A stretch of 64,000 bases of DNA from Ziziphus jujuba. Taxonomy: Eukaryota > Streptophyta > Magnoliopsida > Rosales > Rhamnaceae. Below, in pieces: positions 12,661 to 25,139 of the stretch. Below the pieces are notes generated by a model. The model had not been told where the DNA came from. It was given only the letters and a program-made list of their open reading frames with translations, and ran no database searches. The translations under genes and the position numbers were made by a program. How positions within the stretch are numbered: the first letter of the stretch is position 1; each line of letters opens with the position of its first letter. The DNA lies in the NCBI RefSeq assembly GCF_031755915.1, contig NC_083384.1, positions 26,020,001 to 26,084,000 of the forward strand. The letters run 5' to 3'.

Positions 12661-15600
12661 ATAATAATAATAATAATAATAATAGTAATAAAAACTATAG
12701 CCAGTAAATTGTAATTGATTATAATCTTGAATTTCAAATTTCATTAGTTGAACTTGTTAACATGATTTTTACTTTGGTATAAAAGTTTATGATCATAAGA
12801 TATTTAATAATTAATGCATTATTTAAGTTTTTTAGAATTTTTTTTTTTTTTTTGTAAATTCTTTATCCAATTATACTTACTATTTAATTAAGTAGCTAAC
12901 TAATACCAAAATTATTTCTTTTGTGTGAAATTTAAATTTATAGTCTACTTACTGTCTTATATAAAATTATGTCTTTTTTTTTTTTTTTTTTAATGAATGT
13001 TGAATAAATAAACTTATTTCCAACCGAGAAAAGCTTAGAACGCGTACTTTCTTGTGTGGGTTTTCACCTGTAACACAAATGCTGTGGCTCACATGTTGGC
13101 ACGTTTTAGTCTAGGAGCCCATGACGGTGTGTTTGGTAGGAAGAGCCGATGATGTTGTGTCTTCTTCATCGAATTATTATGTTTCTCATAAAAAATAAAT
13201 TATAAAAAAAAAATGAAGTTATTTTATTTATTACTCTTTTTTTTTTTTTTTTTTGGGGGGGATGAAAGTGATTAATTACTCTTTATATGTTGTGCTTTAT
13301 CATTGATATTTAAAGTCTCTTTGAATGGAAGCAAAAAAATAAAAAAATGTCTACTTAAAAATTTTTCAGATCCACCATTATATGAAAATATTGATTTGTA
13401 AATGAAGATTTTCAATACCTTTATAGGAATCAAATTGAAAAAAAAAAAAATGAATATCCATCCTAAGCAATCAATTAAATTGTATCATTTTAACCATCAA
13501 AAACCATTTGTATTTGCTCTCCATCAGCGTTAATGGGATCTATTATTGATTATGGATGACAATTTGTTTCCTTATTTTCAATTTTTACAGTGATCCACTC
13601 CTAATGAGGTGGAAATTCCCTATTTTAAACAATAATTAATATGAGTGGGGCATAAACCCATGTCCTGGATCTCACTAGGGAGGAAACGGGATTATACTCC
13701 TCACCCTTTATACATATATATTGTTAATAAAATATACATATATTTATATTTTAGATTTTTTTATAATTTTCTTAATAGATATTTATATTTACTTAATATC
13801 AATAAATATAATTATATTTTATGAATATATAATATATTTTTAAAATTTTATATATTTTTAATGTTAAAAAATATTTTTGAAACAATATTTTATTAAATTT
13901 CATCCCTTAAAAAAAGAAGGGAGAAAAAAAAAAAAATTACTTGACATGGATGGTACAAGTTTTAGGAGGTTGGACCGGAGTAGCGGGTTGTCATTCCTAC
14001 TGTTGACATTGTAATAATTAATTTATTATATGTCAAATATGAGCTAACAAAATTATCTTATAAAATAACCAAATTATTTTTTATGGGTCAGTTATTAATA
14101 AAATCATCTTGCAGAGTTTTTAAAAGAAAATCAAGGTTAAAATTAATCAAAATTAAAAGTGTAAATGAGTTAAGTCGAGCCGAATACTAATATTTTTAAG
14201 CTAGTCTAATATGGTTTTTAATATACTTAAATTCGATTAAAACTCATAAAATTTTGAAATAATTTGTTGAAGCTCAATTCAAGAAGTTTATGAAAACTTA
14301 AGCTTAGTTTGTTTTAATTCATTATAATATAAAAATTTAAAAATTTAGAATATTTGTTTTCTTAAAGTAAAAATTATAATATCAATGATTAAAAAATTTC
14401 ATTTATTTTGTTAATCTTATTATAAAAATTAATTTATTCTCTAAAAAAATTATAAATTTTCAAATAAAAAAATATTATCTTTGCATTATAAAATATTGAT
14501 TGTACTTAAATTCGAAATATAAATTTTATATAGATTTATATAAATACTAAATTTGATTGTTCATAAGTTATTAACAAATTTGATCTATTGTTAAATATGG
14601 GCTTACAAGCTTCACTTCATATTAAAAATTCACTTGTTTTCTTTACCAATAAAGTTCAAAGAAATTAAAATCAAATCGAACTTTAACCAATAATAAACTA
14701 TTCAAGTTTATGTACAACCCTTTCAAATTTATAAAGTAAGGAGAAATGCCAGAAAGAAAAACTAGGCAACTAAGTAAATAGTAGAAATGGTTATGAATTA
14801 ATTTATTTTCCTTTCATAATAAACAAAGTGTCATTTTAGAATAATAACAGCAACTTTTCTTAGCTAACAAGAATCTATTAATGGATAAATGATCTTATAT
14901 GAAAAGCTATGATGGTGAGATCTCCATTAATTGGATCTCTTTCTCTTTCTCTTGATTTTTCTCTTTATCTCTCTGTCTTCTTTCAGGTTTTTTTTTTATT
15001 ATTTTATTATTTTTATTTTTATTAATATATAATATATGTATATATAATTTTTCTATTATATAGGAAATCTTAGAAAATTTTCATCGAGATACATGTCATG
15101 CAATATATTGCCTAATGCATGTCCCCGATAAAAATTGTCCAGAATTTCTACATAACAGCCTTACTTCTATATATATATATATATATGTTTATCTTTGTCT
15201 CTTACTTGTCTTTTATAATTTCTTTACTCGATTATTTTTAACATAAATCTAGGATCAAATTTGTTGAAAAAAATAATTTAAAAAAAAAAAAACTTGTCTT
15301 AAAAGAGTGACCATATTACAATACTTTTAGAGTAAAGTTATGGTTACTAGTAGATCCATACTAACAAAACTAATTAATTGTTAAATGAGATTAGTTAAGC
15401 TTAATATATTGTTTATATATGTAGAAGTCATAGATTTAAAAAATTAGAATTGAAGAAATTGTTGTAAAAGAAAGGGAAAAAAAAAAACTAATTGATTTTC
15501 ATTTAAATTTGTTAATTTTTTATTGTAAATTTTCGGGTTAGTATCATTTTTTTGGTGAAATTCGCTTTAGTATCATTTTACCCTAACGTTGTGATACTTT

Positions 15601-16870
15601 TTCATTATATCCTTTAAACTATACATATTTTCACTTTGTCCCTCAAATTATTGTTGTTGTTTTTGATACTTTTCATAATATTTTTCGTATATTTATTATA
15701 ACATTATATAGAATGGTACTTCTTACTTTGAATGATAAATTGAAAACAAACTTATTAAAGCATTTTTCAATTTCCATGTTTTCATAATAACATCACATAG
15801 AGGGATAATTTTTACTTTGAATACTAAATTAATGATACATCCATTAAATATTAATCCTCGTGTTTATATTTTATTTTTCTTTGATTTTAATATGTCAATC
15901 ACATCAAAAATTTAATAAAAATAATAACTAACATAAAAAAATCATAAACACAAGAAAAATCAAATTGTCAGGATTTCATTTAAATGCCCATAAAAATGTT
16001 AAAATTTCTATTTGCGACTACAACGGCAACAAATTTTTACTGTTGAAAAATCTACATCCAATTATGAGAACCCTTTAGATTTAAGATTAATTATACTTTA
16101 AAACTCTTTAGTTTGAAAATTTTTCATTTTCATATTTCAAATTTAAAACTTTTCAATTTATATTTTTAAATTTTAATTTATTGTATTTTGATTTTTAACT
16201 AGAGTTTTTTTAGCTAATAACAATTAACTATTGTATCACATTTAACCAATATTGAAATTCAATTTGTTATAATTTAAGCTTTCTAATTTTAATTTATTAT
16301 AATTTAGACATTTTATTTTTTAAAAAAAATTACTTATTGACACCCTTAAAACTATTAATTAAGTGGCGTTTACTAAAAATATAATTAAACAAAAACACAA
16401 CAAATTAAAATTTGAAAATCTAAATTGAAATATTTTAATTAGAAATTAAAAATACAATTTCTCCAAGTTATAACGTACTAAAAATGCAATTAACCAAAAT
16501 CAAGGGGCATAATTAAATCTAAGCATAAAAATAAATTTAAAAAAAATGGTAGGAGGAGCAAAGTGAAAAAAAAAAAAGGAAAAAGAAAAAGAAAAGAGAG
16601 AAAAAAAGGAAAAAAAAAAAAAAAAAAGCATGTTAAAGCCGGTGAGGATTCCCTAAACAGAAGCCTCCTTAAGTAAATTACAATTTATCCAAAATTTTAC
16701 AAATTTATATTTTTTAAAAATACTCAACCATTAAAATTAATTATCAACATCACTGTCCTTGTCCCATAAAAAATGAGCCAGTATGCCGTATAAAAAATTC
16801 CGAATCAACAAAACTTCCATATTTTCATATTTATATAAAATATTAAATTATTCTCAAAAAAAATTATAAA
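12661..16870. other. AT-rich intergenic DNA upstream of UER1
   Basis: The stretch has an (AAT)n tract at 12657-12685, many homopolymer runs (for example 12840-12856, 12974-12990, 16566-16628) and TA repeats near 15170. Apart from the short RNase H-like relic near 13.1 kb I see no gene or complete element. Confidence 0.5.
13045..13150 (+). pseudogene. possible RNase H-like relic of a retroelement
   Basis: One frame reads CNTNAVAHMLARFSLGAHDG, which resembles the C-terminal motif (C/GN..AH.LAR) of plant RNase H-like (RVT_3) domains found in non-LTR retrotransposons. Only about 35 codons are recognisable, with stops on both sides. The call is weak because the match is short. Confidence 0.3.
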
Positions 16871-16956
16871 AAATATATAAATATAAATTCATTTTAGATC
16901 CAAATCTGACACACACACACACCCGCAAGCACACTTACATTTCTCTTCCCCTTTGC

Positions 16957-16992
<36 letters not shown>

Positions 16993-17020
16993 TAATTCTT
17001 TCTTTCACTCTCAATCTCCC
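16871..17020 (+). promoter_or_regulatory. UER1 core promoter and leader
   Basis: A TATA-like element (atatataaatata, about 16874-16886) lies some 140 bp before the UER1 ATG. It is followed by a leader made of (AC)n, (CT)n and again (AC)n microsatellites (16909-16992). CT-rich leaders are common in plant genes. Confidence 0.5.
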
Positions 17021-18545
17021 ATGGGTTTTCCGGCCAACGGCGAGGTTGCCGGCGATAAGCCATACAAGTTCCTGATCTACGGCCGTACAGGCTGGATTGG
17101 AGGTCTGCTCGGGAAGCTCTGCCAAGCTCAGGGCGTTGACTATGTCTACGGCACTGGTCGGCTGGAGAACCGTGCTTCACTGGAAGCCGACTTGGCCGCC
17201 GTCAAACCCACCCACGTCTTCAACGCCGCCGGAGTGACCGGACGTCCGAACGTGGATTGGTGCGAATCCCATAAGGTCGAGACCATTCGGACTAACGTGG
17301 TCGGTACCTTAACCCTCGCTGACGTTTGCAGGGAGAGAGGCTTGGTCCTCATCAACTACGCCACCGGTTGTATATTCGAATACGATTCGGATCACCCACT
17401 CGGGTCGGGTATCGGGTTCAAGGAGGAGGACACGCCCAACTTCATCGGATCCTTCTATTCCAAGACAAAAGCCATGGTAAAAACCTCTGTGCTCTGAGAG
17501 CATTTCATTTTTTTTCTTTTAGTTTTCTTATTTTATTTTATTTTTCTAATTGCATTGTTTTATATATAAGGATCTGTTTGATTATTTGTAATTTTTTTAG
17601 GCTTAATGTATGAGCAGCTGTTGGATCTAGCATTTTTGAGTTTGGATCTGTTTCATAGTTATTAAGTTGCATTATGCATTTTTTGATATTAAGATTTTGC
17701 ATTTTCAATTTGAATCTTGATGTGGGTCATTGTGATTCAGAAAGTTTTTTTTAGTTCTAAAAATTGTAATGGGCATGTATATATATATATATATAATGAA
17801 TCTGATCATGTATGATCACATGAGGATTTTATGGGAATTGAACTGCTTCACAAGCTTGCATTTTATTACAAAATGCCCATTTCTGAGTTTGGGAGTGTAT
17901 GGTTGACTAGTGTTGTGTTATGGACTTTGGTAAGAGTTTGGAACAAATTGGTTTTCATTTTCTATCTGTGTGTTTTTGTGTTTGTAAGTCAAGATCTTCT
18001 GTTGGTTGATTCCAATGTGTATATGTTTATTATTATTCAAGAAAGCCTAACAAAGATTGAAGTTAGATTGATCTTGGGTACTTGCTGATCTTTGAAAGGT
18101 GGAGGAGCTGCTCAAGAATTATGAAAATGTATGTACCTTGCGTGTTAGAATGCCCATCTCATCTGATTTATCCAACCCGCGGAATTTTATCACCAAGATT
18201 ACTCGGTATGAAAAGGTCGTCAACATTCCAAATTCTATGACAATCTTGGATGAACTCCTCCCCATTTCCATTGAGATGGCGAAGAGAAATCTCACTGGAA
18301 TATGGAACTTCACGAACCCTGGAGTTGTCAGCCATAATGAGATCTTGGAGATGTACCGTGATTACATTGACCCCAACTTTTCATGGAAAAATTTTACCCT
18401 TGAGGAGCAGGCGAAAGTGATAGTTGCCCCTAGGAGCAATAACGAACTTGATGCCACGAAATTGAAGAAAGAATTCCCTGAACTTTTGTCCATCAAGGAG
18501 TCACTCATTAAGAATGTGTTCAAGCCGAATCAGAAGACTGCTTGA
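17021..18545 (+). CDS. UER1: bifunctional UDP-4-keto-6-deoxyglucose 3,5-epimerase / 4-keto-rhamnose reductase (NRS/ER)
   Basis: This cytosolic enzyme completes UDP-L-rhamnose synthesis, epimerising and then reducing UDP-4-keto-6-deoxy-glucose with NADPH; rhamnose goes to pectin and flavonoid glycosides. It has two exons, 17021-17476 and 18099-18545, with a 622-bp GT-AG intron in phase 0, giving 300 aa, the family's usual length. The Rossmann motif YGRTGWIGG has its glycines at residues 21, 24 and 27. The SDR pair YSKTK gives Tyr146 and Lys150. The strings HVFNAAGVTGRPNVDWCESHK and GVVSHNEILEMYRDYI are hallmark family segments. It corresponds to the C-terminal half of the larger RHM rhamnose synthases but stands alone here. 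The left breakpoint of the tandem duplication (18017) lies in its intron, so exon 2 has a truncated twin at 27192. Confidence 0.96.
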
Positions 18546-19680
18546 GCTTGAAACTTGGTAGCTTTGATCTCTTCAGTTTCAGTATTGCTGTTTATTGGTA
18601 TCAGTTCATGCGGCCGATATGCTTTCTCCTCTACACCAGTTCTCTTTTCCATGTGGCATGCGTTACTACTCCTATTTGTATTTGAATGTTGTATTCGCAA
18701 TAACTTCAAACAGAAATAAACGAGTTGGAATTGATTTATCAAAATTTTTTGTAAGTTGGTGTTGTATGGGATGGCATATATTGTGATCTGTTTTGTTTTT
18801 TTATTTGTTTATTCTATATATTCTTCAGTTAAATGTTGCTCTTATTTATGGCAGTTAAACAAACGGTCCAACGTATATTTATTGATTGATAATCTCTTAT
18901 ATATAAATATATTATTGTTTGATAATCTCTTATATATTTATTGATTGATAATCTCTTTTATATATATATATATATATATATTATTTTTGATGATGTAATG
19001 AGAAGTATTATCTGATTGCTGTCCAGTTCTCTGAGGAGCTTACTGCCTTACTCTATGAAATTTCGCAATTCTCCAAAGTCTTTGAGAGATGGAGAACTGC
19101 GACTGTTCATGTATTCTTGGTTATGTGCATGTTTCATTGCATCGTTGTTCATCGCAGTGGTTGAAAAGGAATCTGTGAATTCTGTCTTTCGCTTGTACAA
19201 GGTGATTTTTAGGAGATCTTTTAGATTTGAAAAGGAACCTGTGAATTCTGTCTTTCGCTTGTACAAGGTGGTTTTTAGTGGATCTTTTAGATTTCATATT
19301 TTTCTCTCCAAAGATTTAGTCATGTAAATTTTTAGGTTTAAGTTGTATGGTTAAAATGAATGTGGCTTGAATGGACTGCTCAGTCTTTGCTAAAATCCTG
19401 GAAATCTTAAATTTGTTTGCTTCTCTTTTGAACCAAAGGGATGCAATTAACATTGAGCAATGACATCAAAAAGGGATGGAAGATAGAGGATAGAACCAAA
19501 CGATACTCTTTAGTGTCTCATTGAAAGCTTGTACAGTACAGGTTAGACTTTACATCCCAAATGTCGACAAACACTACACAGTAATATTAAAGAAGATCTA
19601 TTTTCAGTCTTGCAAGGAATTTAAGTAACCCACAATTTAAATGCATAAGAAATGCTCAGTAAAGGTATGTTGCATGCAAT
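18546..19680. other. UER1 3' UTR and spacer between UER1 and the subtilase pseudogene
   Basis: An AATAAA at 18716-18721 may serve UER1 polyadenylation. From about 18880 to 18985 a 'ttgattgataatctctt' phrase alternates with TA-rich tracts several times. The interval is repeated in the second duplication block (27563-28674). No coding sequence is evident. Confidence 0.6.
19162..19293. repeat. 66-bp tandem repeat, two units
   Basis: Units 19162-19227 and 19228-19293 are nearly identical (each begins tgaaaaggaa and ends at ttagattt). Block B has only one unit (about 28188-28255), so this small duplication arose after the large one, or the second unit was lost from block B. Confidence 0.85.
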
Positions 19681-20493
19681 CTAGTTGCGTCCCAGGATCC
19701 ATTCTTGTGGTAAATGGTTGAACCTTTGAAATTTGGTTTTTTTCTCAGGTGTGGAGTAGGAAGAATAAATGGTACCTAGGATGATATTGTAGATCACTAG
19801 GGGGCTTCTTACTGAATGGACACCATCCTTCCATGTGATCACACCAGGTGCGATTGACTGCTGTGTTATCGGTGAACCCTTGACCATAACTGTGAACGAT
19901 TTCTTTTCTCCAACAGCAGAGAATGAAAGAGTAGATGGCTCCACATTAACAGTGACAGAGGAAGGGAAGTAAATATTGACAGTGTAAGTTGACTTTGGTG
20001 AACCGACATTGGTAACTGTCCTATTGATAACAGCATCGATACTCTGGCCATCCTCCACGCCAAGTTGGAGAGAGGGATAGTTGAGATTCCAACCTCTTCC
20101 TAGCTCTGTGATGCTGCAAGTGCTGCTATTCTCACCGGTGATAAGGCTTAAAGTGCTGTTGTAACCCTGCTTGCAGAGAAAATCAATGTAATCTGCCTCT
20201 GATGCACATCATAAACGAGCCCAGGATCCAATGCATGCTCTGGGTTGATATGACTAGAGCCATAAGCAAACTCAAGGTCTTCATTCTTGTTTCTATCCAT
20301 GATATGAGCTACTCACATGGAAAAAGAAACGAGGATTTAATAGAAGATTAATCAGACTGAGATACTGTCAGTTCTCTCCAAATCTTGCCTTGAAAGTTGC
20401 ATAAATAATTTTATGGGAAAAGGAAAGCAATCAAATGCAGTATGTTGTCTCACCTGTGGTCATGAGCGCAGACTTGATAGCAGTAGGAGATCA

Positions 20494-20685
<192 letters not shown>

Positions 20686-20699
20686 TCAATGGGGTAAAC

Positions 20700-23434
20700 T
20701 GTCAAAACCCGTCCAAGATCCTTCACCATAGCCCTAGATAAACCCTGATCCCAGGAAAATCCTATCGGACCTTCCAATGGAAAATCCGACAGCATCCCCC
20801 CTAAGGTTTGAATTTACCACAAAATTTCCTGTACAGAAAATATACTTATAACAATATCTCCTTATTCCTCCTACCTTACTACAATTTAATTTCCACAAAT
20901 TTACAGCACTTCAAAATAAATAGGGAATAAGTGCAATATTAATTAAATAAATATCTAATACAGTATACAGAGCATTTAAAATTACAACACTAACATAAAA
21001 ATTGTTACAACAAGGGAAATGAAAGAAATATTACAAGATAGGAACAATGAAAAGAAAGAACTCCTCAAATTTTCAGCGACGGAAAGAAAACATCGAGCTC
21101 ACCTCGGACAATCAATGTCTACCAACCTAGGCTTAAGGGAACGAATTTAGAAACGTGAGATGCTAATAATCTCAGTGAGTGAGGAAATCTATTAAGCAAT
21201 AATAATAATTATTATTATTATTTGAAAATAACATTTGCTCTCAAATTTCTTTCAAGTTACTTAGTTAGAAAAGTTCCATTTTTAAAACGTTTTTGCAAAA
21301 TCTTGTAATCGTACATCCCAAAATTAAGAAATCCATAAGTAAATAAATGCAATAAATTAAAATGAACACAAAATACAAATAAAGAGAGACACCAATTTAA
21401 ATAAATAATAAATTACTTTTACTTTCAAATAAAATTTGAAAACATTTAGTTTTGAAAATCAGATCAGGAAAATAATTTGACGCACACACTATATACCAGT
21501 AATGCCCGACAGTGCCCATCGTCCCAAAGCATCGCCTGACAAGTAGGTTAAAGAGAAAAACATGGATCTAGGCTACCCTGGCATTGTAGTAGCGCCAATA
21601 CTATATACCTCAATCTTGGCCATGGAAGGGGATGGCTATGGCCAATATTAAACTTGTCTATCGTTGGTCCGATGGCAACCACGGGAGAGTGCATCCACAA
21701 TCTGCCATTGAGCTAATCACATCTACAACTATAGAACATTGGTACTGCATAGTGCATCTTAAAAACCAAATATATATATATATATATACCAATTTCAATT
21801 TTTATAAAACAAGGCTAACACCCATCAATTCCAATTCATCAATTAATCAATCACATCAAATCCAACGGTGTATATATATATATATCTAAAAATTTTCAAT
21901 ACCATCAAATAATTTGTCAAAATTCGGCTTAGTGCATAATAAATTTATTTATTTAATTTGCTCCAAACCAGTGAAATCAATCAAATAATATTGTAAACCC
22001 CATGAAATTTATATATTCTTAAAACCATGCAATAAATTTATTATGCATTAAAATCCCAAAATATCCTCAACAATAATTTAATCAAAATTAAATTCGAATT
22101 TCCCCAAAATAAACATATAAATTCATATACACATATATTTTATTCTATCCAAAATTTGGTATTAAAAGTTCAAATAGAATTTTATTAAATATTCACTACA
22201 TAAAATATAATTTCCAAATATGTAAATAACATAAAATATATATAATCAAATACCCGAAAATAAATTGGAAGATGGATCACTCACCTCAAGCACGCATATC
22301 AATCAAGATCCTCCACAGGATCAGTTCTACGACTCACACATATCCCTCCCAGAGATCGGACCTGTGGTGGTCGGAATTTCACTGGAAAGTTCTCGAACTT
22401 AATGTCCTCGAATCTCATAAACCATCATGAATTGAAGGAAACTGACCTTCGATTTAGACTCAGGGATGTCAAATTAATGGGAAAGGGTAGATGGGATCAC
22501 TGGGAACTCACTGGAACTGTGTTTTCTGGCGAGCCACCGTGCCGCACAGGAAAGCTCACCACCAGCAGCGCGTCGAGTGGCCAATGGTTGTGAAATTTGG
22601 TGGGGAGGTAGATCAACGGATAAATAAGCCAATGGGACTAGAGGTGTCAAAAATGGGTGGCTGGTTTGGGAGAAATTAGCGGTGGAAGGAAAACTGGTGG
22701 TTGCCAAAAAAGCTTCAATCCAAGCACGTGACTAGCCAATTGGCCATGCTTTTTGGATGGCCTGCCGAAAATGGAAGGCTAGTGATGGTGGTTAGGTGCG
22801 TGTGGAAGAAAAATGATCAGAGGTGGGCCAAACAGAGGTGGCCGATGGTGGCTCTCTCTCCTCTCTCCCTCCTATCTTTCTCTCTCTTCCCCTCCCCCAC
22901 ACTCGAGTTTTGGCCAATTAAAAAAGAAAAAAAAACTGTGGGTACCACTGTGTACTCACGGGATTGGCTGGGGAGTTGACGCGTGGCACATACACTATGC
23001 ATACGTTTTATACACACATAAAATGATATAAAATAATACAGTATTAAAAAACTTTTGCAACTCCATAACTTTTTAACCAAATGTCCAAATTAGACGTGTT
23101 GCTAGTCTATGGACTCGTATCGATGAGTACTTTACAACCATACAAGAGTCAAAACAAAATTCTATAAAAATAATAAGTCAAACTTGGCACCCTTGGACAG
23201 TTTAGTCCGCAAATTAACTTGCTCATAACTTCCAAACGATAGCTCCAATTTTGACGTGCTACTAGTCTACGAACTCGGGACAATATGTAATTCACAACGG
23301 TGCCTCGGTTAACACAAAATTCCATCCAAAACAAAAAGTCAAAATTTACCCTTTCTCGGTCAATGGTGGTCAAACCGAATCAATCTTGGTCAACATGAAA
23401 AAATTTTCGATGTACTTTGGAACGACGTGTTACA
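20700..23434. mobile_element. solo LTR of a large LTR retrotransposon (Gypsy-like)
   Basis: The 2,735-bp insert begins TGTCAAAACC and ends GTGTTACA, the TG...CA termini of LTRs. It is flanked by a perfect 5-bp duplication, TAAAC, at 20695-20699 and 23435-23439. Block B lacks it and has a single 'caaactttgctta' at the matching intron site (about 29690). There is no second LTR, primer-binding site or polyprotein, so it is a solo LTR left by recombination between two LTRs. Its length and the style of its 3' part ('ataacttccaaacgatagct', 'actcgtatcgatgagtac') suggest a long-LTR chromovirus such as Tekay/Del; that family call is inference. Confidence 0.85.
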
Positions 23435-24002
23435 TAAACTTTGCTTAAAATCATATCCAAAAGAAAATTATGCTGAGAATTACTATATTATGTGACTTTT
23501 GGTCACCTTGAGAACATCTAGCGTGATGGGGTTGGGTCCCCAAGAAGAAAATGATACAACATAAGGTGTCATGTAGTCTTCCTAAGTCTCATCGAACATA
23601 ATGGTTGTAATTGGATTATTGCATGGCAGTATATGTAATTACTCATTTAATTCAAAATCAGGACAAAATGACCTTGTGTTTTAGATATGCCAAACATACT
23701 CTGTTGTTCTGATGTATTCCAAAACATTTTGGCTATCTTCTGAGGATATTAATGTTGATGGAAAGGGGTATATGAAGGCATAATCCATGGCTAATGAATC
23801 AGCCATAATGGTACCCACACCATTAGCTAACAGAATGCTAGAACCATCTTAGAGGGTCTCGCAGAAAACTATCTTGCAGGCTACTTTGATTGAATTCATG
23901 GAACCAGTTAAACAATATCTTGATATTTCTCATATCCCATTGAGCTCAAAACTAATGATGGAGAGTCCCTACATTACCACCATTTAGAAAGAATTATAAT
24001 AC

Positions 24003-24055
24003 AGGTATAATCATATATGTACACACACACGCACACACACACACACACACACACA
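24003..24055. repeat. (AC)n microsatellite
   Basis: An AC-dinucleotide run lies at about 24020-24055 in a subtilase pseudogene intron and directly abuts the TRIM insertion. Its counterpart in block B is near 30330-30350. Confidence 0.8.
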
Positions 24056-24056
24056 T

Positions 24057-24411
24057 TGTGAGATTCCACATCGATTGGAAAGGGGATCGAAACATGCCTT
24101 ATAAGAGGTGTGGATACCTTTCCCTTGAGAGGCCTTTTAAAACCGTACGGGCTGGGCCCAAAGCGGACAATATCTCATGCAGGTGGTCTGGGTTGTTACA
24201 GTTGATATCAAAGCCAGACACAGATCGGTGTGCCAGCGAGGACGTTGGGCCTCAAGGGGGGTGGATTGTGAGATCCCACATCGGTTGGAAAGGGGAATGA
24301 AGCATGCCATATAAGAGGGTGTGAATACTTTTCGCTTAAGAGGCCTTTTAACACCGTGCGGGCTAGATCCAAAGCGGACAATATCTCATGCGGATAGACT
24401 GGGCTGCTACA
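24057..24411 (+). mobile_element. TRIM (terminal-repeat retrotransposon in miniature)
   Basis: The 355-bp element has two LTRs, 24057-24200 (144 bp) and 24267-24411 (145 bp). Both begin TGTGAGAT.CCACATCG and end in TTACA or CTACA. The 66-bp core opens with a primer-binding-site-like sequence (TGATATCAAAGC, two changes from the initiator-Met tRNA complement TGGTATCAGAGC) and closes with a purine tract (aaggggggtgga) next to the 3' LTR. It is flanked by a perfect 5-bp duplication, CACAT (24052-24056 and 24412-24416), and is absent from block B. It encodes no protein. The LTR text resembles a TRIM family seen in several dicots. Confidence 0.93.
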
Positions 24412-25046
24412 CACATAACAAGACGATTGCAGTTACTAATTACTCACATCAAAAATTTGTTCATTTTCAAGCACTACTTTGGCAATAATTTTTTTGTCAA
24501 TGGTGTTGGCAGCAACAGTGAGAGTCCAAAGTGCAAAATTGGAAATTGAGTAAGGGTAAGGTCTAGAGTTTCCAGCAGAATTGGAGGTCAATATACCACA
24601 TTTCATTGCGTGAAAAAAGGCAATGGCAATTGGATCATGGAAATATGGAAATGGAAAATCAGAACCAAGGGACACGGATATGATAGATATGATATCAAGT
24701 CCATCTGCTATGGCATCTTCAAATGCCGCCAAGGTATCAGCAACAGAGCATCCAGTTAACGAGCAAACTTTGTAGACAGCAATCCTTGCATAGGGTACTC
24801 AACCTCTGGCTGTACCATTGGCTAATCCATAGTAGCTCGCTCCTGGCACTTGCCTCCCTGCACCAGTTGAGTTAGTGTCAGTTCCATGCCCAATGGAGTA
24901 GTCCCTTGGGGAATTGAAGTCTTTCTCATCATAATATCCATTGGAATTGTGGTAGCAGGCTCCAATTAGTTTGCTGGTCATAAATCCCACTGTTTAGCTA
25001 CTAATATTGCATATTAATGGGGGTATTTGGGAAAGAAAGAAGCTTA

Positions 25047-25139
<93 letters not shown>

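Noticed and set aside
19016..19327. 103-aa plus-strand open frame
   Set aside because: It spans a 66-bp tandem repeat in spacer DNA, its block B counterpart is broken, and no domain is seen.
20700..24411. Solo LTR and TRIM as the two ends of one retrotransposon
   Set aside because: Each has its own perfect 5-bp target duplication (TAAAC and CACAT) and unrelated sequence, so they are separate insertions.
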